This document shows positions 1 to 6,152 of a stretch of DNA of 34,827 nt, in pieces (the first letter of the stretch is position 1; each line of letters starts with the position of its first letter). Origin of the DNA: Scatavimonas merdigallinarum (GTDB lineage Bacteria; Bacillota; Clostridia; Oscillospirales; Acutalibacteraceae); assembly GCA_018713055.1 (NCBI GenBank), contig DVFW01000003.1:1-34827 (forward strand), written 5' to 3'. The position numbers and the translations under genes are program-made. Below the pieces are notes generated by a model that was not told where the DNA came from, did no database searches, and saw only the letters and a list, made by a program, of their open reading frames with translations.

Positions 1-170
1 GAATAGGAAAAGACCTTGCAAAACAGACCTCATACATGGGAGACCACTATCAATGGATAGTGACCAAAACGTGTGTTGTCAGAGCAATCTCAAAAGAAAA
101 GCTGACACAGGCAGGACTTGTCAGTTGTTACAATTATTACATGGAACGCCATACTTTGAAGTTATGTTGA
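1..170 (+). CDS. ltrA: Group II intron reverse transcriptase/maturase, C-terminal fragment
   Basis: The frame beginning at base 3 is open to a TGA at 168-170 and gives 55 residues ending in ERHTLKLC. The stretch GDHYQWIVTKTCVVRAISKE and the following LTQAGLVSCYNYYMER look like the extreme C-terminus of bacterial group II intron maturases. The reverse transcriptase and thumb/X domains must lie upstream of the window. No HNH endonuclease motif is present in this tail. The stop codon touches the start of domain V, an arrangement expected for a protein encoded in intron domain IV. The family call is from recognition of the tail and the RNA fold beside it, not from an alignment. The gene symbol is generic. 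Confidence 0.8.
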   Translation, partial: IGKDLAKQTSYMGDHYQWIVTKTCVVRAISKEKLTQAGLVSCYNYYMERHTLKLC

Positions 171-171
171 A

Positions 172-235
172 CCGCCGTATGCCGAACGGCATGTACGGTG
201 GTGTGAGTGGGGAGAGAAATTCTCCCCTACTCGAT
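172..235 (+). ncRNA. Group II intron domains V and VI
   Basis: Bases 172-179 (CCGCCGTA) pair with 194-201 (TACGGTGG) to form an 8-bp lower helix. A two-base bulge (192-193) and an upper helix 180-183/188-191 closed by a GAAC loop follow. This is the domain V architecture, with a CGC triad at positions 2-4 of the lower helix, a known alternative to AGC. Domain VI is the hairpin 205-232: GAG/CTC at the base, then GGGGAGA pairing with the C-rich 3' arm around a GAAA loop. A229 is a plausible branch-point adenosine about six bases before the inferred 3' end at 235. Confidence 0.8.
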
Positions 236-256
236 TTTTTTCAGAGGGAGGGAACG

Positions 257-751
257 ATGCATACAGCGTATTTGAAAAAGGTAACCGACCTGAATATGGA
301 AATACTTTCAAAGCTGGACGTGCAATGTATTTTACTTGATATTGACAATACAATAAAAAAGTACGGCGATACAAAGCCCGCTCCAGGTGTGGAGGAATGG
401 GTAGCGCAAATGCGGGGATATGGCGTGCATATTTTACTTTTTTCCAATAATTTTAAAAAAGCGGTTGCGCCTTTTGCAGATACGCTTGGGCTTGATTATC
501 TTGCGTTTTGCTTAAAGCCTTCTCCGCTTGGTTATTTGCGGGCCATACGCAGGTTTCATATAAGTCGTAAAAACATCCTTGTAGTGGGAGACCAACTTTT
601 TACAGATATTTTTGGCGCAAAGCTATTGGCAATGAAAACTTTGCTTGTCGAGCCGGTGGATCCCAACAGGGAAGCGGCTACCGTAAAGTTGCGCAGACGC
701 CTGCTTGGCGGGATAAAAAGAAGAATTATCAGTGGAAAACAGCCTTTTTAA
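257..751 (+). CDS. yqeG: YqeG family HAD-IIIA phosphatase
   Basis: The 164-residue protein is a haloacid dehalogenase-type phosphatase of the YqeG family; its substrate is unknown. Motif I is LLDIDNTIKKYG (nucleophile Asp and acid Asp as DxD). Motif II is the FSNN region, the lysine region is KPSPLGYL, and motif III is VVGDQLFTDIFGAK with the metal-binding aspartates. The start was chosen at ATG 257 because GAGGGAGG lies just upstream. A longer reading frame starts at 53 but runs through the group II intron and is not a real N-terminus. aroQ follows 15 bases after the stop. The intron sits directly before this gene, so any upstream promoter or operon partner is displaced or must read through the intron. 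Confidence 0.9.
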   Translation: MHTAYLKKVTDLNMEILSKLDVQCILLDIDNTIKKYGDTKPAPGVEEWVAQMRGYGVHILLFSNNFKKAVAPFADTLGLDYLAFCLKPSPLGYLRAIRRFHISRKNILVVGDQLFTDIFGAKLLAMKTLLVEPVDPNREAATVKLRRRLLGGIKRRIISGKQPF

Positions 752-766
752 CAGGAGGAAACCAAA

Positions 767-1216
767 ATGGACAAAAAGATTTTACTGCTTTTGGGGCCAA
801 ACCTCAATATGGTCGGCACTCGTGAAAAAAATATTTATGGCACGCAGTCCGCGCAAAATATAAAAGATCAGGTAATTGCTTATGGAAAAGAAAAAGGTGT
901 TTTGATCGACGTTTTTCAATCCAATCATGAAGGCGCGCTGATAGATGTAATTCATACCGCCCAAGAGCAGTATGGCGCAGTTGTGATCAACGCGGGGGCA
1001 CTTACACATTACAGCTATGCGCTGCGCGACGCAATTGCCTGTGTAGATATTCCTTTTATTGAAGTGCATATGTCAAACATTCATGCCCGGGAAGAATTTC
1101 GCCACTGCTCTGTTATTGCACCTGTCTGCAAAGGGCAGATTGCGGGTTTTGGTAAGGATGTTTATTTTTTAGGGATTGACGCAGTGCTTCTGCTGCAAAA
1201 GCAGGAAGTGGGATAA
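767..1216 (+). CDS. aroQ: 3-dehydroquinate dehydratase, type II
   Basis: The enzyme converts 3-dehydroquinate to 3-dehydroshikimate in the shikimate pathway, in the cytoplasm as a dodecamer in this family. The length (149 aa) is normal for type II. Seen motifs: LLLGPNLNMVGTRE with R19, NIYG with catalytic Y24, FQSNHEGALID, INAGALTHYSYALRDAI with N75, EVHMSN with E99 and general acid H101, and R112 in the REEFRH motif. The usual NPGAYTH is NAGALTH here, a mild variation. A strong AGGAGG site precedes ATG 767. It lies in an aroQ, peptidase, efp order that is common in Firmicutes and is probably co-transcribed with yqeG and the following peptidase gene. Confidence 0.96.
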   Translation: MDKKILLLLGPNLNMVGTREKNIYGTQSAQNIKDQVIAYGKEKGVLIDVFQSNHEGALIDVIHTAQEQYGAVVINAGALTHYSYALRDAIACVDIPFIEVHMSNIHAREEFRHCSVIAPVCKGQIAGFGKDVYFLGIDAVLLLQKQEVG

Positions 1217-1233
1217 AAGGGCGTGTATAACGG

Positions 1234-2310
1234 ATGGAAAGTAGAATTTTAAAGTTACAGGAGGGGCTGACCCGGCCGGGCGAAGCGGCGCTGGTGCTTT
1301 CGGACGTTAACCGTTTTTACCTATCTGGCTTTGCTTCTTCGGCGGGCGCCGTTTTTATCACCAGAAAAGCAGCCTGTCTGCTGGTGGATTTTCGTTATGG
1401 CGAAGCAGCGCAAAGGCGGGTAAAAGATTTGGATGTAGTCGTTTTTGACAACCTTTCACAGCAGCTGTGTACGCTTGCAAAAAAGTACAGCGTCAAAAAG
1501 GTGTTTTTGGAAAGTGCAACAATTTCTGTAAAACAGGCAAATACATTAAAAAAAAGTTTTCGCACAATAGATGTTAAAACGGTCTGTGACGATACGCTTG
1601 ATTTGCTTTTATCCAATATGCGTATGATCAAAAGCAGGGCTGAGATTTTAAAAATAAAGGAAGCGCAGCGTATTACCGAAGAAGCATATCTGGATATTTT
1701 AAACTTTATCAGGCCTGGTATTACAGAGCAAGATATTGCCCTGGAGCTTGAATTTTCCATGCGCAGGCGCGGAGCGCAGCGCGTGGCTTTTGATTTGATC
1801 ACAATAGCGGGCAAAAAAACTTCTCTGCCGCATGGTGTTCCGGGAACGAGCGTTGTACGTGCGGGCGATTTTGTTACAATGGACATTGGCGCTGTGTATG
1901 AGGGTTATCACAGCGATATGACGCGAACGGTAGCCGTTAGCCATGTAACAGACAGGCAAACAGAAATTTATAATCTTGTCTTGCAGGCCCAGCGCAGTGC
2001 GCTTGTAAAAATAAAATCAGGAACAACGGGAGAATGTATCGACCAGGCTGCAAGAGATGTCATAGAACAGGCGGGCTACGGACAATGCTACAGGCATGCT
2101 ACCGGCCATGGGGTGGGATTGCTGATCCATGAAGAACCGCGCCTTTCCCAGGGAAGCAATACAATTTTAAGCAGCGGTATGGTTGTTACGGTGGAACCGG
2201 GTATTTATCTGCCGGGAGAATTTGGCGTGCGTATTGAAGATATGGTCGCGGTAACCAAAAACGGTTGTACAAACCTGACCGGCGTCAGCAAGGAATTGCT
2301 TATTCTTTAA
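1234..2310 (+). CDS. Xaa-Pro aminopeptidase-like M24B metallopeptidase
   Basis: This 358-residue protein is a cytoplasmic creatinase-fold dinuclear metallopeptidase that likely removes an N-terminal residue preceding proline. The N-terminal about 125 residues form the creatinase N domain; the rest is the pita-bread catalytic domain. All five metal ligands are visible: D217 (TMDIGA), D228 (HSDMTRT), H292 (TGHGVG), E321 (TVEPGIY) and E335 (VRIEDM). The gene starts 17 bases after aroQ with only a weak ribosome site and sits upstream of efp, as pepP/papA-type genes do in many Firmicutes. It could equally be called a Xaa-Pro dipeptidase; sequence alone does not settle dipeptide versus longer substrates. 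Confidence 0.93.
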   Translation: MESRILKLQEGLTRPGEAALVLSDVNRFYLSGFASSAGAVFITRKAACLLVDFRYGEAAQRRVKDLDVVVFDNLSQQLCTLAKKYSVKKVFLESATISVKQANTLKKSFRTIDVKTVCDDTLDLLLSNMRMIKSRAEILKIKEAQRITEEAYLDILNFIRPGITEQDIALELEFSMRRRGAQRVAFDLITIAGKKTSLPHGVPGTSVVRAGDFVTMDIGAVYEGYHSDMTRTVAVSHVTDRQTEIYNLVLQAQRSALVKIKSGTTGECIDQAARDVIEQAGYGQCYRHATGHGVGLLIHEEPRLSQGSNTILSSGMVVTVEPGIYLPGEFGVRIEDMVAVTKNGCTNLTGVSKELLIL

Positions 2311-2349
2311 ATCTTCTGGAAAACTCTGTAAATTAATTGCGATTAGCTG

Positions 2350-2378
2350 TTGCATTTTTTCGGTGCAATATGTATAAT
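2350..2378 (+). promoter_or_regulatory. Sigma-A type promoter for efp
   Basis: TTGCAT (2350-2355) and a perfect TATAAT (2373-2378) are separated by 17 bases, in the 132-base gap between the peptidase gene and efp. The expected transcript starts near 2385 and gives a short leader of about 58 bases before the efp ATG. Confidence 0.75.
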
Positions 2379-2442
2379 GATAATCTGTAAAACAGTAACA
2401 GGATCGTACATTGCTGCGATGTATATTGAGGAGGATTTATCT

Positions 2443-3000
2443 ATGATTTCAGCAGGTGATTTTAGAAACGGCGTTACGTTTGAAATGGACGGGCAGGTTG
2501 TTTCTATTATTGAGTTTCAGCATGTAAAACCGGGCAAAGGCGCTGCTTTTGTGAGAACCAAAATCAGGAACGTAATCACGGGCGCCGTTGTTGAAAAAAC
2601 CTTTAACCCCAACGACAAATATCCCACAGCTTTTATTGAGAGAAAAGATATGGAATATCTTTACAGTGATGGAGACCTGTATTATTTTATGGATAGCGAA
2701 ACCTATGAACAGATTCCAATTAACCAAAACATTCTTTCCGATAACTTTAAGTTTGTAAAGGAAAATATGACCTGTAAGGTTTTGTCTTATAAAGGGAATG
2801 TGTTCGGCGTAGAACCGCCCAATTTTGTCGAGCTGGAAGTAACGAAAACGGAGCCGGGTGTGAAAGGCGATACGGCAACAAACGTAACAAAACCTGCAAT
2901 AGTTGAAACCGGGGCGGAGATCAAAGTGCCGATCTTTATTAACGAAGGCGACAGAATTCAGATAGATACCCGCACAGGCGAATATATGTCACGCGCATAA
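2443..3000 (+). CDS. efp: Translation elongation factor P
   Basis: EF-P binds the ribosome between the P and E sites and relieves stalling at consecutive prolines. The 185-residue length matches the family when the start is ATG 2443, preceded by GAGGAGG at 2429-2435. A longer frame from 2350 overlaps the promoter and is rejected. Three OB-type domains are expected: the N-terminal KOW-like domain carries the tip loop VKPGKGAAF with K32, the residue that is modified in Gram-positive EF-P proteins. The C-terminal signature GDRIQIDTRTGEYMSRA is intact. It has its own promoter and is followed after 22 bases by a zinc-ribbon gene that probably shares the transcript. Confidence 0.97.
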   Translation: MISAGDFRNGVTFEMDGQVVSIIEFQHVKPGKGAAFVRTKIRNVITGAVVEKTFNPNDKYPTAFIERKDMEYLYSDGDLYYFMDSETYEQIPINQNILSDNFKFVKENMTCKVLSYKGNVFGVEPPNFVELEVTKTEPGVKGDTATNVTKPAIVETGAEIKVPIFINEGDRIQIDTRTGEYMSRA

Positions 3001-3022
3001 GCGCAGAATAATGGAGGATAAA

Positions 3023-3481
3023 ATGACGCTTACAGAAAAGATTTCTTATATCAAGGGCCTTACAGAAGGCCTGAAGCTGGATGAAAACAAGGACGAAGTT
3101 AAGGTTATAAAAGCAATATTAGAGCTGCTTGAGGATATGGCGTTGTCTGTTACAGACCTTGAAACATGCGTTGACGATGTATGCGACCAGCTTGATGCCG
3201 TGGATGAAGATCTGGCGGATCTGGAAGAAGATTATTATGATGAAGGCGACCAGCCATGCAGCTGCTGCGACACGGACGACGAACAGTTTTATGAAGTGAC
3301 CTGTCCCACCTGTGGGGAAGAAATTTGTCTGCAGGAAGACGTTTTGCTTTGTGGAGAGACAGAATGCCCCAAATGCGGCGAAAAACTGGAATTTGATTTT
3401 TCTGACCTTTTTACAGAGGATGAAGATGAAAAAGGCTGTTCGTGCGACTGCTGCACACAGCCGGATCATGAAGAAGCCTAA
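3023..3481 (+). CDS. CD1247 N-terminal domain protein with zinc ribbon
   Basis: The 152-residue acidic protein has a helical N-terminal third (KISYIKGLTEGLKL), a strongly acidic middle with CSCC at 79-82, and a zinc-ribbon knuckle pair: C94/C97 (CPTC) and C115/C118 (CPKC). A last Cys cluster (CSCDCC, about 139-144) follows. The architecture resembles clostridial proteins named for the CD1247 N-terminal domain; their function is not known to me. ATG 3023 was preferred over ATG 3011 because GGAGG lies five bases before it, whereas the upstream ATG overlaps that ribosome site. It follows efp closely and is closed by the terminator at 3513-3546. Confidence 0.75.
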   Translation: MTLTEKISYIKGLTEGLKLDENKDEVKVIKAILELLEDMALSVTDLETCVDDVCDQLDAVDEDLADLEEDYYDEGDQPCSCCDTDDEQFYEVTCPTCGEEICLQEDVLLCGETECPKCGEKLEFDFSDLFTEDEDEKGCSCDCCTQPDHEEA

Positions 3482-3512
3482 AAACCCCCTGTGCAAAAAC
3501 GAACCATATCTG

Positions 3513-3546
3513 CACCCTTCGAATACTATATTCGAGGGGTGTTTTT
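3513..3546 (+). terminator. Rho-independent terminator after the efp unit, overlapping the yunB ribosome site
   Basis: CACCCTTCGAATA (3513-3525) pairs with TATTCGAGGGGTG (3529-3541) over 13 bp with a single G-U pair and a three-base loop. TTTTT follows at 3542-3546 and is directly abutted by the yunB ATG. The GAGGGG at 3534-3539 in the 3' arm is also the only visible ribosome site for yunB. Confidence 0.88.
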
Positions 3547-4191
3547 ATGCGCAGACGAAGAAAAAGACGGCGAAAAACCAGTGTTTTCAAACGCATCTTT
3601 ATCTTGCTAGTACTGCTGTCTGCGGCGTCGTTTCTGTTTTTGGAATTGCAGGTAAGGCCTATGATTCTTAATTTGACAGAAATTAAAGCGCAGGCGCTTG
3701 CCACTGAAGCCGTTAACAAGGCGGTTGAAGCACAGCAGCTGGAATCAGATTTTACATATGAAGACCTGGTGGAAGTTCAGTATTCAGGCAGTAACGCGGT
3801 TCAGAGCATTTCTGCCAATACGGTAAACATTAACGCTTTAAAGGCCGCATATTCTTTAAGCGCACAGGAAGAAATTGATCAGCTGCGGCATAGGGAAATT
3901 CAATTTTACACAGGAGATTTGTCGGGAATAGACCTCTTGCGCGGGCTCGGCCCAATCATCAAAGTCCGGTTGAATTTTTCGAGCAGTATTGAAACGAACG
4001 TGACAAGCCAGTTTATTTCTGCGGGAATCAATCAGACGCAGCATATTATTGAACTGGAAATCAAAGCGGAGATATACCTGACCTCCGATGGAGCGATCCC
4101 CAATGTCGAGGTTGTTACAAATGTGCCGGTTGCAGAGACTGTTATTGTTGGAACAACGCCTACATTGTATGCCAGCAGATTCATGTCTTAA
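3547..4191 (+). CDS. yunB: Sporulation protein YunB
   Basis: This 214-residue protein matches the YunB family, made in the mother cell during spore formation in Bacillus; its precise role is unclear. A very basic N-terminus (RRRRKRRRK) precedes one membrane segment at about residues 16-33. Next is the family-typical region RPMILNLTEIKAQALATEAV, then an extracytoplasmic domain rich in beta strands ending in VPVAETVIVGTTP. The start ATG abuts the T-run of a terminator, so transcripts entering from efp would mostly end before it. I saw no convincing sporulation-sigma promoter in the few bases before the gene. It marks the host as a likely endospore-former. Confidence 0.88.
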   Translation: MRRRRKRRRKTSVFKRIFILLVLLSAASFLFLELQVRPMILNLTEIKAQALATEAVNKAVEAQQLESDFTYEDLVEVQYSGSNAVQSISANTVNINALKAAYSLSAQEEIDQLRHREIQFYTGDLSGIDLLRGLGPIIKVRLNFSSSIETNVTSQFISAGINQTQHIIELEIKAEIYLTSDGAIPNVEVVTNVPVAETVIVGTTPTLYASRFMS

Positions 4192-4224
4192 TTGTAAATT
4201 TATGCTGCAATTCCCTGTCAACCC

Positions 4225-4253
4225 TTGAAGATAAACTCTATATATGGTATGAT
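4225..4253 (+). promoter_or_regulatory. Sigma-A type promoter for miaB-ylbF-mutSL-miaA
   Basis: TTGAAG (4225-4230) and TATGAT (4248-4253) are separated by 17 bases in the yunB-miaB gap. The predicted start of transcription, about 4260, lies only a few bases before the TTG at 4265, which helps decide the miaB start. Confidence 0.7.
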
Positions 4254-4288
4254 AAACGATAAAGTTGACAGATTGGGGGCATTATGTA

Positions 4289-5698
4289 TTGCCTGAGGAT
4301 ATAAAGCAAAAATATATAGCGGGCAGCATGGAAGAATATATGCAGCTTGTTGCGGAGATTATGTGCGTTCGCGCCAGAGGGAAGCGTCCGCTTGCCTATG
4401 TACGTACCTACGGTTGCCAGCAGAATGTCGCAGACAGTGAAAAGATCAGGGGAATGTTGGCAAAAATGGGGTATACCTTTACCGAAACGCCGCAGGATGC
4501 GGATTTTATAATTTTTAATACCTGCGCGGTACGGGAACACGCCGAAGACCGGGTATTTGGAAATGTAGGTGCGCTTAAGGCAATCAAGCAAAAACACCCT
4601 TCCGTTTTAATTGCATTATGCGGCTGCATGATGGAGCAGCCGCATATAGCCGAAAGGATATATAAAAGCTTTCCATTTGTAGGCCTTGTTTTTGGTACGC
4701 ACTTTCTGCACCGCTTTCCGGAGCTTTTATATAAAAGCCTGTTTATCGGAAAGCGTATTTTTGTCCGCGGTGAAGACGACCGCCTTGTGCACGAAGGGCT
4801 TCCCATAAAACGCGACGGAGACTTCAAAGGCTGGCTGCCTGTTATGTATGGGTGTGATAATTTTTGTTCCTATTGTATTGTTCCTTATGTACGCGGAAGG
4901 GAACGCAGCCGCCGTGAGTGCGATATATTACAGGAGGCAAAGGAGCTGATTGGCGCGGGCTACAGGGATATTACGCTGCTTGGGCAAAACGTAAATTCCT
5001 ACGGGAAAGGCCTGCCGGAGCGCACTTCCTTTTCCAGCCTTCTTTCCAAAATTGATCAGATAGATGGCGAATATTGGCTGCGTTTTATGACGTCGCATCC
5101 AAAGGACTGCACAAAAGAATTGATTGATACAATTGCGCAAAGCCGGCATATCAGCAAGCATTTGCATTTGCCGTTTCAGTCGGGGAGCGATAAAATTTTG
5201 CAGCAAATGAACAGGCGTTACACGCGCCAGTCGTATTTGTCCATTGTAAATTACGCAAAGGAAAAAATTCCCGGACTTTCGCTTACAAGCGACGTTATTG
5301 TGGGTTTTCCCGGTGAAACTTACGAAGATTTTAAGGAAACGCTTTCTTTGGTGCGCCAGGTTGGTTTTACGTCGCTGTTTACATTTATTTATTCGCCGCG
5401 CGTTGGCACGCCTGCTGCAAGAATGGAGGATCCTGTGCCATATGCGGAAAAATCCAAATGGTTCAGCGAGCTTTTGCAGGTACAGGAAGAAATCGCGGCG
5501 CAGCGGTGCGCTTCTATGGTCGGGCAAACGCAAAAAGTGCTGATTGAAGGAAAAACAGGGAAAGGAAACGTATTATCGGCCCGTACATCAGGCAATATAA
5601 TTGTGGAGCTGGAAGGTGACGATGCGCTGATTGGTACGTTTGCAAGCGTGCAGATTACACAGGCGCGCAACTGGATATTAAAAGGCATACTGGTTTAA
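4289..5698 (+). CDS. miaB: tRNA (N6-isopentenyladenosine37-C2)-methylthiotransferase
   Basis: MiaB is a radical-SAM enzyme that adds a methylthio group to i6A37 of tRNAs reading UNN codons. It acts after MiaA, encoded about 5 kb downstream. The N-terminal domain binds the auxiliary cluster through Cys in TYGCQQN, NTCAVRE and LCGCMMEQ. The radical-SAM motif is CDNFCSYC, with C189, C193 and C196. A TRAM domain ends the protein. I chose TTG 4289 (469 aa), nine bases after TGGGGG. TTG 4265 would be almost at the predicted transcript start, and ATG 4328 would leave little before the first domain. The start is therefore uncertain by a few codons; the family call is not. Confidence 0.95.
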   Translation: MPEDIKQKYIAGSMEEYMQLVAEIMCVRARGKRPLAYVRTYGCQQNVADSEKIRGMLAKMGYTFTETPQDADFIIFNTCAVREHAEDRVFGNVGALKAIKQKHPSVLIALCGCMMEQPHIAERIYKSFPFVGLVFGTHFLHRFPELLYKSLFIGKRIFVRGEDDRLVHEGLPIKRDGDFKGWLPVMYGCDNFCSYCIVPYVRGRERSRRECDILQEAKELIGAGYRDITLLGQNVNSYGKGLPERTSFSSLLSKIDQIDGEYWLRFMTSHPKDCTKELIDTIAQSRHISKHLHLPFQSGSDKILQQMNRRYTRQSYLSIVNYAKEKIPGLSLTSDVIVGFPGETYEDFKETLSLVRQVGFTSLFTFIYSPRVGTPAARMEDPVPYAEKSKWFSELLQVQEEIAAQRCASMVGQTQKVLIEGKTGKGNVLSARTSGNIIVELEGDDALIGTFASVQITQARNWILKGILV

Positions 5699-5714
5699 AA
5701 CAGGAGGAAGAAAA

Positions 5715-6119
5715 ATGGATACGATAGAGTTGGCAAGGGAAATAGGCAAGGCGCTTCAGCAGGAGGACTGTTTTGTAAAACTGCAGATTGCAAAGCAGCA
5801 AAGTGATGAGGACCAGCAGCTTCAGCAGATGATCGGCGAATTTAATTTAAAACGCATGGCGATCAACAATGAAGCTTCCAAACCCGACAGGGACGACCAA
5901 AAACTGCAGGAGTTGAACAGGGAAATGCGTGCTGTGTATGCAGAGATTATGAAAAATGAAAACATGCAGGCATATAATACGCATAAGCAGACGCTGGATA
6001 CGCTTTTGCAAAGAATTTTTGCCATTATTACGCAATCTTCGGAAGGAGAAGACCCCATGACGGCAGACTACACGCCAGGCTGTTCCGGAAGCTGTTCCAG
6101 TTGTTCCGGCTGCCATTGA
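5715..6119 (+). CDS. YlbF/YmcA family protein with Cys-rich C-terminal tail
   Basis: This 134-residue helical protein resembles the YlbF/YmcA (RicF/RicA) family. In Bacillus subtilis these proteins form a complex with YaaT that affects RNA processing, competence, biofilm formation and sporulation and carries Fe-S clusters. Residues 1-108 are a helical, coiled-coil-like domain (ELAREIGKALQQEDCF near the start). After a short linker the tail holds C123, C127, C130 and C133 in a CX3CX2CX2C pattern before a terminal His. The position between miaB and mutS matches ymcA in Bacillus. A strong AGGAGG precedes ATG 5715. Whether it is the functional YmcA or YlbF equivalent cannot be told from this sequence. 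Confidence 0.8.
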   Translation: MDTIELAREIGKALQQEDCFVKLQIAKQQSDEDQQLQQMIGEFNLKRMAINNEASKPDRDDQKLQELNREMRAVYAEIMKNENMQAYNTHKQTLDTLLQRIFAIITQSSEGEDPMTADYTPGCSGSCSSCSGCH

Positions 6120-6152
6120 TAAAAACCAGCGGTAAAGAGGTGAAAAAGCACA

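Larger units (their letters stand above)
1..235 (+). mobile_element. Group II intron, 3' end only (5' part outside the window)
   Basis: This is the last 235 bases of a retrotransposing self-splicing intron. It contains the C-terminal 55 codons of an intron-encoded reverse transcriptase/maturase, followed at once by a foldable domain V and domain VI. The inferred 3' splice end is the GAT at 233-235. The following T-run and the yqeG ribosome site belong to the 3' exon. The 5' exon, domains I-IV and most of the protein lie to the left and cannot be judged, so it is unknown whether the copy is intact. I did not assign a structural class. Confidence 0.85.

Noticed and set aside
53..751. A 232-residue open frame that would give yqeG a 68-residue N-terminal extension
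   Set aside because: Its first part overlaps the maturase tail in another frame and the intron domains V and VI; ATG 257 has a proper ribosome site and gives the normal family length.
3496..3530. Possible sigma-E-like boxes before yunB (CCATATC and AATACTAT)
   Set aside because: The spacing of 11 bases is too short for sigma-E promoters and both boxes deviate from consensus; the second lies in the terminator stem.
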